NCBI GenBank assembly: GCA_937942875.1
Contig: CALEBT010000038.1
Coordinates: 27,379-91,378, forward strand
DNA from: an uncultured Ignavibacterium sp.
Lineage (GTDB): Bacteria; Bacteroidota; Ignavibacteria; Ignavibacteriales; Ignavibacteriaceae
DNA: 64,000 nt
Direction of reading: 5' to 3'
Position numbers and translations under genes: made by a program. The notes under the pieces are model-generated. The model did not search any database. It saw nothing but the letters and a program-made list of their open reading frames with translations, and was not told the origin of the DNA. Shown piece after piece: positions 1 through 9,765 of the stretch (positions are counted from its first letter, which is position 1; each line of letters opens with the position of its first letter).

Positions 1-204
1 AAAAGTTGGATTAACAACAGGCGGTACCATAACAACACCAGTAACTTGAACTGTGTCTCCTACTCTAAGACTTCCCTCTACTCCCTGACTTAGTAAACTA
101 TCAGGAACAAACTGAATTTGACTAATTGTTGCGTGAGGATAATTCTGCGAGTAAATAAGAATACTGCTCAGAAAAAATATTAATAATGAAATTCTAACTT
201 TCAT
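1..204 (-). CDS. Partial secreted protein, N-terminus only (runs off window start)
   Basis: Manual minus-strand translation from ATG at 204: MKVRISLLIFFLSSILIYSQNYPHATISQIQFVPDSLLSQGVEGSLRVGDTVQVTGVVMVPPVVNPTF; clear signal peptide; no stop before window edge. Confidence 0.75.
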   Translation of the reverse strand, partial: MKVRISLLIFFLSSILIYSQNYPHATISQIQFVPDSLLSQGVEGSLRVGDTVQVTGVVMVPPVVNPTF

Positions 205-216
205 TTTATCTCCTTT

Positions 217-2292
217 TTATTTGACTATTAAAAATTTTCCAGTTTTTATCTCGCCAGTATTACTGTCTTTAACTGAGAATAGATATAATCCAGTAGCAAT
301 TGCTTGATCATTATCAGTTATTAAATCCCAGGCATGCTCACCACCAGACATAATCTGTTTTCCATCTTTTGAAAAAGTTTCAAACCATCTCAAATCGGAA
401 CTATTACTTTGACGATCGTGATTAATTCTTTTAACTACATCACCGGCTAAAGTATAAATCGTTATTTCACATTCCTGAGGAAGGTTATAAAAATAAATTT
501 TTCTAAGTCGTTCCGAACTTCCATCCCAAATAGCGTTTGCGTAGTATGGATTTGGATACACTCCAATTTTGACATCCGGATTAGATGTTGGTAAAGTACC
601 GGGAATTATTTTTATTGCATTGACTAATTTTCCGGATTCAAGACTTTCGAGATTAAAAGTTTCATCTCCTTTATCAAATGCAGTTACTGAAAAAACATAA
701 GTCCATCCATTTAAGAGATTCGGAACCTCAAATTTATACCAATATTCTGTGGTATCGCCACTAAATTTAACCGGACTATCTAATCTTACGTAAGAAAAAC
801 CGGCATTTAGTCCAATGTTATTTCCCATACTATCAAATTCAGCCATTTTAACCAAAGAAACATTTAAATCCTGAGAAGTAGTCAAATCATATCCGGCCAT
901 AGTTCTATAAAGTCTGTAACCTTCAAAATCTTTTTCTCCTGTGATTGGATCAACTGAAAGCTCTGCTCTTTTATCCCAATAAATAGTTGCTTTCTGATTT
1001 TCAGGAATAACTTTTACTTTAGGATTTTGTGGAGGTGTTGGCAAAACATATCGTGTTAATTTACCATCGCCATTTAAATCTTCATCAGGGTCTAAAATTC
1101 CATTTCTGTTTCTATCCTCTCCAAAATATGCACGTAATGCCCATTCAGCACTTGTAAATAAATTTGTTTTTTGTTCATCTGAATCTAAAGCAGCCGGATC
1201 AGTTCCAAATTTTTTAGCAGTAATTATAGCAAAAACAACATTTACAGAATCTCCCGGAGCAATTTTTCTGAAAGGACCTGCTGAAATCAAAATAGAACGA
1301 TTTGATGGTGTTCTCAGAACTGAAGGAGATATGTTGTAAGGGAATCTGTTATTTCCACCAAAAAATCCTTGCAATTTTAGATATCTTGCAAAATCGTCTT
1401 GCGGAGCAAAAAGATTAGGATCAGTTGTATTTCTAAACTGCCAGCTTACAAAATTTACTGAATCGAAGCGAGCTGATGCTCCTAAAAACTGTACTCCGAT
1501 ATAGCTATCAGTAAAACCGATATCTCCAATAGCGTCAAATTCGTATGCAACTCTAAATTCAGAAGAATATCCATTACCACCTTTATCGAAAAAAGTTCCA
1601 CCTGAACGTGGTGAAGTAACATTAGTATTTCGAACTACTGCATCTGTCCATAAGCCAACATAAATACTATCTAAATATTTACCAGAAACATTTTTGATCC
1701 AATAATCCATTATTATGAAATTATTCGCAAAAGAAAGATTCCAAGCATAAGAACGATGAATTACTTCAACACCGATTGGATTATGATCGGGAATTGGTTC
1801 ACCTCCGGAAAGTGTTCTGCTTGAATCAGAGTATTCCATATAAAAATCCTGATGAGAAACTGCATTTGGAGAGTAAACTTTTGAATCAACTAACGATGAT
1901 GCTTCGATTACTTTTGCTCCAGGTTTGTTTGTAAATTCGAAACCTCCGCCTCTGGCTGAAACAGAAGCAGCATCAACCGCAGCAGTAGTTACAAAAGGAC
2001 CTTGTCTTCCACTACCGAGAGAATCATTTGCTGTATAAGCACCAATCCAAAGTCCTCCGTCGAAAAGATGTTCTATGCCTGAACCAATTGGGAATTCGCA
2101 ACTTGGTTGGCGTGGCCAGAGAACAAATCCGTGCCCGTACGTACCAAAATTGGTAATGGTTAAACCAATGTTTCCAACATTTGTAAATTTTGTATTATCG
2201 TCATCAAGTCCTTTGAAGAATGGATTTTGAACTTGTGAATAAACAAATGCTGAATTAGTTAATAAAGTAATTAAAAATATTTTTATTCTCAT
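217..2292 (-). CDS. Secreted protein with T9SS type A C-terminal sorting domain
   Basis: 691-aa ORF, signal peptide, C-terminus PNPYYANAIWDG...GLYLFSVKDSNTGEIKTGKFLIVK typical of T9SS tails. Confidence 0.8.
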   Translation of the reverse strand: MRIKIFLITLLTNSAFVYSQVQNPFFKGLDDDNTKFTNVGNIGLTITNFGTYGHGFVLWPRQPSCEFPIGSGIEHLFDGGLWIGAYTANDSLGSGRQGPFVTTAAVDAASVSARGGGFEFTNKPGAKVIEASSLVDSKVYSPNAVSHQDFYMEYSDSSRTLSGGEPIPDHNPIGVEVIHRSYAWNLSFANNFIIMDYWIKNVSGKYLDSIYVGLWTDAVVRNTNVTSPRSGGTFFDKGGNGYSSEFRVAYEFDAIGDIGFTDSYIGVQFLGASARFDSVNFVSWQFRNTTDPNLFAPQDDFARYLKLQGFFGGNNRFPYNISPSVLRTPSNRSILISAGPFRKIAPGDSVNVVFAIITAKKFGTDPAALDSDEQKTNLFTSAEWALRAYFGEDRNRNGILDPDEDLNGDGKLTRYVLPTPPQNPKVKVIPENQKATIYWDKRAELSVDPITGEKDFEGYRLYRTMAGYDLTTSQDLNVSLVKMAEFDSMGNNIGLNAGFSYVRLDSPVKFSGDTTEYWYKFEVPNLLNGWTYVFSVTAFDKGDETFNLESLESGKLVNAIKIIPGTLPTSNPDVKIGVYPNPYYANAIWDGSSERLRKIYFYNLPQECEITIYTLAGDVVKRINHDRQSNSSDLRWFETFSKDGKQIMSGGEHAWDLITDNDQAIATGLYLFSVKDSNTGEIKTGKFLIVK

Positions 2293-2329
2293 TACAATAA
2301 ATTTTTTTTACAAATATAGAATTTGATTA

Positions 2330-3262
2330 TTATTTGAATGTTAAATTTTTGTCAAAAATTGCTCTTGCATGCTGATCTGCTTTATAAGAACTTCTTACAA
2401 GAGGCGATGATTCTACTATTTTGAATCCCATTTTAATTCCCTCTTCTTTATAGAAATTAAACTCCTCAGGTTTAACAAATCTATCAACAGGGAGATGATT
2501 TTTAGTTGGTTGCAAATACTGACCGATTGTTAAAATATCACAACCGTGCTTTACAAGATCTTTCATTAAACTTAAGACTTCATCTTTAGCCTCTCCTATT
2601 CCTACCATAATTCCACTTTTTGTTTTTAATCCTCTGTCTTTAAACCATCTAATCAAATCAAGGCTTCTTTCGTATTTTGCCTGAGGGCGAACCGCATGAT
2701 ATAACCTGGGAACAGTTTCTAAATTATGATTTAATATGTCAGGTGGACTTTGCATAATAATTTCAAATGCGTATTCCTCTCCTTTGAAGTCAGGGATTAA
2801 TATTTCAACTGTACAGTCATTTTTATTTTCTCTGATTAATCTTACACATTCTTTAAAGATAAAAGCACCACCGTCTTTTAATTCATCTCTATTCACTGAT
2901 GTAATAACTACGTGACGTAAATTCAATTCTACAACGGATTCTAAAACTCTTTTTGGTTCATCAAGATCAAGTTCGTTCGGAATACCAACTTTAATATTAC
3001 AAAAGCCACAGCTTCTGGTGCAAGTATCTCCAAGTATCATAAAAGTAGCAGTTCGATGATTCCAGCATTCAGCAATGTTTGGACACTTTGCTTCTTCACA
3101 TACGGTATTTAATTTCTGACGCCGCATCAAACTTTTAACATCAAGATAATTGTCTCCGGTGGGCAATTTAACTTTTAACCAATCAGGTCTTTTGCCTAAG
3201 TTTTCTTTTTTTGATTCAACTAACTCTTTAAATGCTCTTTGATGTTGATTTATAGTTCTCAT
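2330..3262 (-). CDS. lipA: Lipoyl synthase (radical SAM)
   Basis: CEEAKCPNIAECW and CTRSCGFCNI cysteine motifs; RSSYKADQHA C-terminus. Confidence 0.95.
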   Translation of the reverse strand: MRTINQHQRAFKELVESKKENLGKRPDWLKVKLPTGDNYLDVKSLMRRQKLNTVCEEAKCPNIAECWNHRTATFMILGDTCTRSCGFCNIKVGIPNELDLDEPKRVLESVVELNLRHVVITSVNRDELKDGGAFIFKECVRLIRENKNDCTVEILIPDFKGEEYAFEIIMQSPPDILNHNLETVPRLYHAVRPQAKYERSLDLIRWFKDRGLKTKSGIMVGIGEAKDEVLSLMKDLVKHGCDILTIGQYLQPTKNHLPVDRFVKPEEFNFYKEEGIKMGFKIVESSPLVRSSYKADQHARAIFDKNLTFK

Positions 3263-3276
3263 TTATTCCACTTCAA

Positions 3277-4953
3277 TTAAATAGTATTAAAATCAAAATT
3301 CTCAAGATTATCTTTCAAATCTTTAAGGAATAATCCTCCCAGCATACCATCTATCAAACGATGATCGTGAGAAAGAGTAAGTGCCATAATATTTCTGATT
3401 GCAATTGTATCAGTGCCATCAACTTCAATTACAACAGGAATTTTTCTGACTGCCCCGACTCCAAGAATAGCGACTTCCGGCTGATTGATGATTGGTGTAC
3501 CCCAAACTGTACCAAATACACCATAATTCGTAATAGTAAAAGTTCCGAATGAAATGTCATCCGGAGTTAATTTTTTTGTACGTGAACGAGTTGCTAAATC
3601 CTGAATCGCGCGTGCAAGACCAATTAAATTTTTGTCACCTGCATTTTTAATATTTGGAACTATCAAGCCGGTTGGTTCAACAGCTACTGCTATACCAAGA
3701 TTGATATTCCTTTTTTGGATAATATTATTTCCATCAATTGAAGAATTTACCAACGGATATTTTTTAAGTGCTTTGACAACAGCATCCGAAATAAATGCCA
3801 TATAAGTTAATTTGACATTCTCTTTTTCAAGATAATACTCTTTTTTGGCGTTGATAAAGTTATGAATTCTTGTAACATCAACTTCTATCATTCCGGTAAC
3901 GTGTACAGAGGTATCACGACTATGAACCATATGCTCCATAATTTTAGTTCTTATATTATCCATCGGAATAGTTTGATATTCCATTGAAGAACTAAACTGT
4001 TGGATGAATTGCGGTTCAGATATTACAGCAGACCTTTTTTCAACATTTTGAATTGGCTTAATCTCTTCTTTTGGTTTCTGATAAGTTTTAGTCTTTCTGT
4101 TTTCCAGGTAATTCAGAATATCTTTTTTTGTTACTCTACCTTCTAAACCAGTTCCTTGAATTGTTTCGAGTTCAGAGAATGATATATTTTCTTTTTCAGC
4201 AATACTCAATACCAAAGGTGAGAAGAATCTTGAGCTATTTTTGGTTGGTTCAACTGATAAATCAGCAACTCTATTAAAATTATCGTGCATTGATACTATT
4301 TCTTCTTGAACCTGAACCTGAACTTGATCTTTAGCCTTATCTTTCTGCTCAATCTTCTCTTCAAATTCAATTTTAGGGGATTGTTGGACTGATTTTGATG
4401 ATAATCTTGCTACGACAGTTCCAACTTCAACTGTTTTCTGTTCTTCGACAAGAATCTCAACTAAATAACCATCCTGAGGAGAAGGAATTTCAGTGTCAAC
4501 TTTATCAGTACTTATTTCAAAAATTGTTTCGTCTTTCTTTACATAATCGCCGACCTTTTTATACCATTTAATTATAGTACCTTCCATAACAGATTCGCCC
4601 ATTTTAGGCATCGTTATATCAATAATATCTCCGGGTTCTGTGGATATTTGAGAATTCGCTTCAACTTTTTCTTGCTTAATTTCTTTTTGATTTTGTTGCT
4701 CAACAACTACAGATTGTTCATCAGAACTCTGAATTTTTGCTACTACAGTACCTACTTCAACAGTCTGTCCTTCCTGAACTAAAATTTCTGTTAAAACTCC
4801 ATCAGATGGGGAAGGAATTTCAGTATCAACTTTATCAGTACTGATTTCAAAGATAATTTCATCTCTTTTCACTGAATCACCAACTTTTTTATGCCATTTA
4901 ATAATGGTTCCTTCACTAACACTTTCACCCATTTTTGGCATAATTATATCCAT
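3277..4953 (-). CDS. Dihydrolipoamide acyltransferase E2 of a 2-oxoacid dehydrogenase complex, two lipoyl domains
   Basis: Two lipoyl domains (FEISTDKVDTEIPSP twice), E3-binding domain, catalytic domain ending LSHDHRLIDG. Confidence 0.92.
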   Translation of the reverse strand: MDIIMPKMGESVSEGTIIKWHKKVGDSVKRDEIIFEISTDKVDTEIPSPSDGVLTEILVQEGQTVEVGTVVAKIQSSDEQSVVVEQQNQKEIKQEKVEANSQISTEPGDIIDITMPKMGESVMEGTIIKWYKKVGDYVKKDETIFEISTDKVDTEIPSPQDGYLVEILVEEQKTVEVGTVVARLSSKSVQQSPKIEFEEKIEQKDKAKDQVQVQVQEEIVSMHDNFNRVADLSVEPTKNSSRFFSPLVLSIAEKENISFSELETIQGTGLEGRVTKKDILNYLENRKTKTYQKPKEEIKPIQNVEKRSAVISEPQFIQQFSSSMEYQTIPMDNIRTKIMEHMVHSRDTSVHVTGMIEVDVTRIHNFINAKKEYYLEKENVKLTYMAFISDAVVKALKKYPLVNSSIDGNNIIQKRNINLGIAVAVEPTGLIVPNIKNAGDKNLIGLARAIQDLATRSRTKKLTPDDISFGTFTITNYGVFGTVWGTPIINQPEVAILGVGAVRKIPVVIEVDGTDTIAIRNIMALTLSHDHRLIDGMLGGLFLKDLKDNLENFDFNTI

Positions 4954-4998
4954 AATAAATCTCCTAATATTTCAAAATCTTTTAATGATTAAATTATT

Positions 4999-7098
4999 TT
5001 AATACTTCAGTAAACCTAAGATAGCATTAAAAATTTTATCACGGCTTGGTAATACTGTGTATTCAAGTTTAGGTGAATAAGGAATATGAGAATCCAATGC
5101 TGCTACTCTTCTAACCGGAGCATCAAGAAATTGGAAACAATTCTCATTAATCCTTGCTGCTATTTCGGCACCAAATCCTCCTGTTAAATTATCTTCGTGA
5201 ATAACAATAGCTTTATTCGTTTTTTTGACTGAATTATAGATCGTATCTTCATCAAGAGGATTGATTGTTCTAATATCAATTACTTCAACAGAGTACTCAA
5301 ATTCTTCTTCAAGTTTTTTTGCTGCGATCATAGCATCCCAAAAACAAACTCCCCACGAAATAACTGTTAAATCTGTTCCTTCACGTGCTACTTTAGCCTT
5401 ACCAAAAGGGACTAAATAATTTTCATCTGGTTCAGGAGTCATTGCAAAACTTTGCCTGTATAAACCTTTATGTTCACAGAAAAGAACCGGATCTTTAATT
5501 CTGCAGGCAGTTTTAAGTAATCCTTTTGCATCAGCGGCATTGGATGGATATGCAATGTAAATTCCGGGAACGTGTGCAAAAATTGATTCAATATTTTGGG
5601 AATGGTAAAGTCCTCCGTGGATATAACCACCAACTGCAACTCTTGTAACAACCGGAGCAGCATAAGTATTATTTGATCTATATCTGAAAGTAGCTAGTTC
5701 ATCTTTCATCTGATTAAATGCAGGCCAGATATAATCACCAAACTGAATTTCTACTACCGGTTTGAGTCCAACTAAAGACATTCCAATAGCAACTCCCATT
5801 ATACTTGCTTCGGCTAAAGGGGAATTAAAAACTCTTTCGTTTCCATATTTGGTTGATAATCCTTTTGTAGCAGTGAATACTCCTCCCTTTCCATCAGCAA
5901 TATCTTCTCCAAAAATGTACATTTTATCATTGAAATTCATTTCTTCGTGCAAAGCGTGATTTATTGCGTCAACCATTACAATTGGTTTACCGTTTGGTTC
6001 ATTCTTTTCATATTCAAGGCTTTCCTTAAATCCACTTTCATCGTAAACGAATTTAATTGCATCCTCTTCTTTTGGGTCTGATGATTTGATAGCAGATTCA
6101 CCGGCTTCAGTTAAATCATCATTAATTTTTTTCCACAAATTATCTAATTCTTTTTCAGTAATAATACCTTTATCAATTAAATATTTACTGAATTTGGCAA
6201 TAGGATCTCTTTTTAAGTCTTCATCTATTTCTTTTTCATTGCGATATTTTTTTTGATCGTCAGAAGAAGAATGTGATTGTAAACGCACAACATCAGCTTC
6301 AATTAATACAGGACCTTTACCACTTCTGATATAATCAATAGCCTCTGATATTTTTTCGTATGATTCAAAAAAATCCGTACCATCAATTTCCATAGTTAAA
6401 AGGTTTTTATAACCTTTCATCATTGCCGAAATTGAATGACCCTCTCCCCCACTCTGAGCAGAAACGTGAACAGAGATGGCATATTTATTATTTTCTATTA
6501 AGAATAAAACCGGAAGTTTATCCCGACTTGCCCAGTTTACAGCTTCGTGAAATTCTCCTTGTGAAGTTGTACCTTCACCACTGCTAACATAGGAAATTGC
6601 ATCAATTCCCAGCTTTTTATTCGCAAGTGCTACACCAACAGCCTGCAAGAACTGAGTACCAGTGGGCGATGACTGAGAGGGAAGATTAATGTTCGGATGT
6701 CCCCAATGCATCGGTAATTGACGACCACCGCTTGCAGGATCATCTGCTTTTGCAAATGTTTGTAAGAACACTTCTTTCGGTGTTACACCAGCCATCAATA
6801 CCAAACCCAGATCACGATAATAAGGAAACAGCCAATCTTTTTTAGGGTCAAGCAAAAGTCCTACAGCCATCTGGACAGCTTCGTGACCACTTGCTGCAAT
6901 ATGGAAAAATGTTTTTCCCTGTCGAAGATAATTCATTGACTTGTTATCATATACTCTGGTTGTTATCATCATTTTTAGCACATAAATTAACTTTTCTTTT
7001 GAAAGAAAAGTTTTTTTACCATTATCATTAACAGATGTAAATGTATCTTTTGTCTGATTGGATTTTCTTATTTCTTTTGATTTTACATTTTTTGTCAT
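4999..7098 (-). CDS. 2-oxoacid dehydrogenase E1, fused alpha and beta subunits
   Basis: 699 aa; N-terminal TPP-dependent E1 alpha (SSGEGTTSQGEFHEAVNWAS) followed by E1 beta (FGEDIADGKGGVF...SPLAEASIMGVAIG). Confidence 0.9.
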   Translation of the reverse strand: MTKNVKSKEIRKSNQTKDTFTSVNDNGKKTFLSKEKLIYVLKMMITTRVYDNKSMNYLRQGKTFFHIAASGHEAVQMAVGLLLDPKKDWLFPYYRDLGLVLMAGVTPKEVFLQTFAKADDPASGGRQLPMHWGHPNINLPSQSSPTGTQFLQAVGVALANKKLGIDAISYVSSGEGTTSQGEFHEAVNWASRDKLPVLFLIENNKYAISVHVSAQSGGEGHSISAMMKGYKNLLTMEIDGTDFFESYEKISEAIDYIRSGKGPVLIEADVVRLQSHSSSDDQKKYRNEKEIDEDLKRDPIAKFSKYLIDKGIITEKELDNLWKKINDDLTEAGESAIKSSDPKEEDAIKFVYDESGFKESLEYEKNEPNGKPIVMVDAINHALHEEMNFNDKMYIFGEDIADGKGGVFTATKGLSTKYGNERVFNSPLAEASIMGVAIGMSLVGLKPVVEIQFGDYIWPAFNQMKDELATFRYRSNNTYAAPVVTRVAVGGYIHGGLYHSQNIESIFAHVPGIYIAYPSNAADAKGLLKTACRIKDPVLFCEHKGLYRQSFAMTPEPDENYLVPFGKAKVAREGTDLTVISWGVCFWDAMIAAKKLEEEFEYSVEVIDIRTINPLDEDTIYNSVKKTNKAIVIHEDNLTGGFGAEIAARINENCFQFLDAPVRRVAALDSHIPYSPKLEYTVLPSRDKIFNAILGLLKY

Positions 7099-7805
7099 TA
7101 GTAACCTTTCATTGCCTCAAAATGATTTTGATTAAGATTTAATATTTCCCCGGAAAAAATTATATCATAGTCAAATACTTCTTTAAAGTGGTTAATAACT
7201 TTTTCTTTAACTTCAGAGATTTGAAAATTTCTTCCAAGTTCTTTCTCTAAGGATGTAACTGCTTTGTCAGAAATTCCACAAGGAATTATGCCATTGAATA
7301 AATTCAAATCAGTATTAACATTGAATGCAAATCCGTGCATAGTAATCCAACGACTGATTTTTATTCCAATAGCAGCGATTTTTCTGTCTTCAATCCAAAC
7401 TCCGGTATATTTTTCATTTCTCTTAGCTTTCAAACCGTATTCTTCGCAGACTTTAATGAGTACTTCTTCCAAATTACGAAGATACTTATGAGAATCCTGA
7501 TACCATTCTGATAAATTAATTATCGGATATCCGACTAACTGTCCCGGACCGTGATAAGTAATATCTCCACCTCTATCAATGTTAAAAACTGAAACTGAAT
7601 GTTTCTCAAGAAATTCTTTATCAACGATTAAATTCTTAATGTGAGCAGTTTTTCCTAAAGTGTAAGTATTTGGATGCTCAAGAAGGATTAAAGTATCTTC
7701 AATCTGATTATTTACACGAAGGGAATGAATTTGATATTGCAAATCCCAAGCTTTTTTATATTCAAGTAACTCTAAATTGTAATATCTAAGTTTTCTGTTC
7801 ATCAA
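7098..7805 (-). CDS. lipB: Octanoyl-ACP:protein N-octanoyltransferase
   Basis: RGGDITYHGPGQLVGYPI and IAAIGIKISRWITMHGFAFNV motifs. Confidence 0.95.
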   Translation of the reverse strand: MMNRKLRYYNLELLEYKKAWDLQYQIHSLRVNNQIEDTLILLEHPNTYTLGKTAHIKNLIVDKEFLEKHSVSVFNIDRGGDITYHGPGQLVGYPIINLSEWYQDSHKYLRNLEEVLIKVCEEYGLKAKRNEKYTGVWIEDRKIAAIGIKISRWITMHGFAFNVNTDLNLFNGIIPCGISDKAVTSLEKELGRNFQISEVKEKVINHFKEVFDYDIIFSGEILNLNQNHFEAMKGY

Positions 7806-7813
7806 GCAAATAA

Positions 7814-9217
7814 TCAGATATGAATTGCTTCATTTAAGGAATTCGCTGCTGCTTCCATAATAGATTCTGATAAAGTCGGATGAGCGTGAACAGTCTTTAA
7901 AATTGAATGAGCAGTTGCTCCGTGAGAGCGAGCAAGAACTAATTCAGCAATCATTTCCGTTGCTTCACTTCCAATAATATGAGCCCCTAATAATTCGCCG
8001 TATTTTTCATCAAATATAAGTTTTACAAAACCTTCTCTTTCACCGATCGCAAATGCTTTCCCACTTGCCATAAATGGAAATTTACCAACTTTGTAATTTA
8101 ATCCTAACTCATTACACTTTTTTTCAGTTAATCCAACACTGGCAACTTGTGGTTGACAATATGTGCAGCCAGGAATGTTTTCATAGTCTAAAGGATGGTT
8201 TTTGATCCCTTTAATTGTCTCAATACAATGAATTGCTTCAGCACTTGCAACGTGAGCTAACCACGGAGGACCAATCACATCTCCAATTGCATAAATTCCA
8301 GGAATATTTGTCTGATAAGTATTCTTATCAACTTTTATATGATTCTTTACTATTTCAATTCCTAATTCCTCTAATCCAATTCCTTCAACATTTCCGACTA
8401 CACCAATTGCATTAAGCACCTTTTCTGCAGTCAATTCTTTTTTAGAGCCATTATGATTGATTGTTACAACTACTTTATCCTTTTTTATTTCTGCTTTCTC
8501 AACAATAGCTTTTGTGTAGATATCTATTCCTCTTTTCTTGAAATTCTTTTCAAGAGTTTGAGATACTTCTGTATCTTCAATAGGCAAGATGTTATCAAGC
8601 ATTTCAACGATGGTAACTTTAGTACCAAGAACGCTGTAGAAATATGCAAATTCGATTCCGATAGCTCCCGCACCAATAACAACTAACTCTTTTGGAAGTT
8701 TATCGAGTATCATAGCTTCGGTGCTTGTTATTATGTTTTTCCTATCAACAGGGATCTGAGGAATCATTCTCGGTCTTGCACCTGTTGAGATTATAATATT
8801 ATCGGTAGTTATTGTCTGGGTTTTTTTGCCGGATTCATCGAAAATCTCTATCTCATTTTTTGAAGATAACTTTCCGAAACCTCTGATTCTATCAACTTTG
8901 TTCTTTTTAACAAGCATCTCAACATTTTTAGTGATTTTATCAGAAATATTTCTGCTTCTTTTTATTATCTCATTAAAATTAAAAGATAACTCCTTTGCAT
9001 ATATTCCGAAATCTTTGCTATGGTTCTTTAAATTATCATAAATTTCAGCATTTTTAAGAAGTGACTTAGTTGGAATGCAGCCCCAATTCAAACAAATTCC
9101 ACCAAGATTATCTTTATCAATTACAACTGTCTTAAATCCTAATTGCCCGGCTCTGATAGCAGCTACATATCCTCCGGGACCACCACCTAAAACAGCAATT
9201 TGGTATTGATTTGCCAT
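7814..9217 (-). CDS. lpdA: Dihydrolipoyl dehydrogenase (E3)
   Basis: GGGPGGYVAAIRAGQLG, GGICLNWGCIPTKSLL, HAHPTLSE motifs. Confidence 0.95.
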   Translation of the reverse strand: MANQYQIAVLGGGPGGYVAAIRAGQLGFKTVVIDKDNLGGICLNWGCIPTKSLLKNAEIYDNLKNHSKDFGIYAKELSFNFNEIIKRSRNISDKITKNVEMLVKKNKVDRIRGFGKLSSKNEIEIFDESGKKTQTITTDNIIISTGARPRMIPQIPVDRKNIITSTEAMILDKLPKELVVIGAGAIGIEFAYFYSVLGTKVTIVEMLDNILPIEDTEVSQTLEKNFKKRGIDIYTKAIVEKAEIKKDKVVVTINHNGSKKELTAEKVLNAIGVVGNVEGIGLEELGIEIVKNHIKVDKNTYQTNIPGIYAIGDVIGPPWLAHVASAEAIHCIETIKGIKNHPLDYENIPGCTYCQPQVASVGLTEKKCNELGLNYKVGKFPFMASGKAFAIGEREGFVKLIFDEKYGELLGAHIIGSEATEMIAELVLARSHGATAHSILKTVHAHPTLSESIMEAAANSLNEAIHI

Positions 9218-9362
9218 ATTTTAATTATCTGATTAGTTAATAATTTGTTTTCAAATATAAACAGTTTGTCTTTTCTATAAAACGTCAAATAATATAAAAA
9301 AAGTTTATGTTTGGAATTATTACAGAGTGTAAAATGTTATTGGGTTCAAAAAAGGAATAAAT

Positions 9363-9671
9363 ATGAATTCACCGGTAAATCTTGATTATGATGATTTCGT
9401 AAGTCAAGTAAAAAGTAATAACTCAGCTATATTAATTGATGTAAGAACTCCCGAAGAATATGAAATTTTTCACATTGAGGGTTCATTACTGTGCGATATC
9501 TACAATCCAAATTTCGTTAATGAAATCCTTTCTCTTGACAGAAACAAGGATTATTATATTTATTGCCTCAGTGGAAGCCGAAGTTTTCAAGCCGGACTGT
9601 TTATGCTTCAAAATGGATTTGAAAAAGTTTATAATCTTAAAAACGGAATAAAACACCTTTTGAAATTCTGA
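9363..9671 (+). CDS. Rhodanese-like domain protein
   Basis: LIDVRTPEEYEIFHIEGS...YIYCLSGSRS; active-site Cys loop CLSGSRS. Confidence 0.88.
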   Translation: MNSPVNLDYDDFVSQVKSNNSAILIDVRTPEEYEIFHIEGSLLCDIYNPNFVNEILSLDRNKDYYIYCLSGSRSFQAGLFMLQNGFEKVYNLKNGIKHLLKF

Positions 9672-9706
9672 AAGTCAACCTAATATAAATCAATTTTAAC
9701 CTGATT

Positions 9707-9734
9707 TTGATTTTTCAAAATTGTCCTATATTTA
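9707..9734 (+). promoter_or_regulatory. Candidate Bacteroidota-type promoter (TTG-N17-TATATTTA) upstream of the 9766 gene
   Basis: TTG at 9707-9709 and TATATTTA at 9727-9734 (7/8 match to TAnnTTTG); by eye only. Confidence 0.3.
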
Positions 9735-9765
9735 TTTATAGAATATCAAAAAATTCTTCAAGGTA

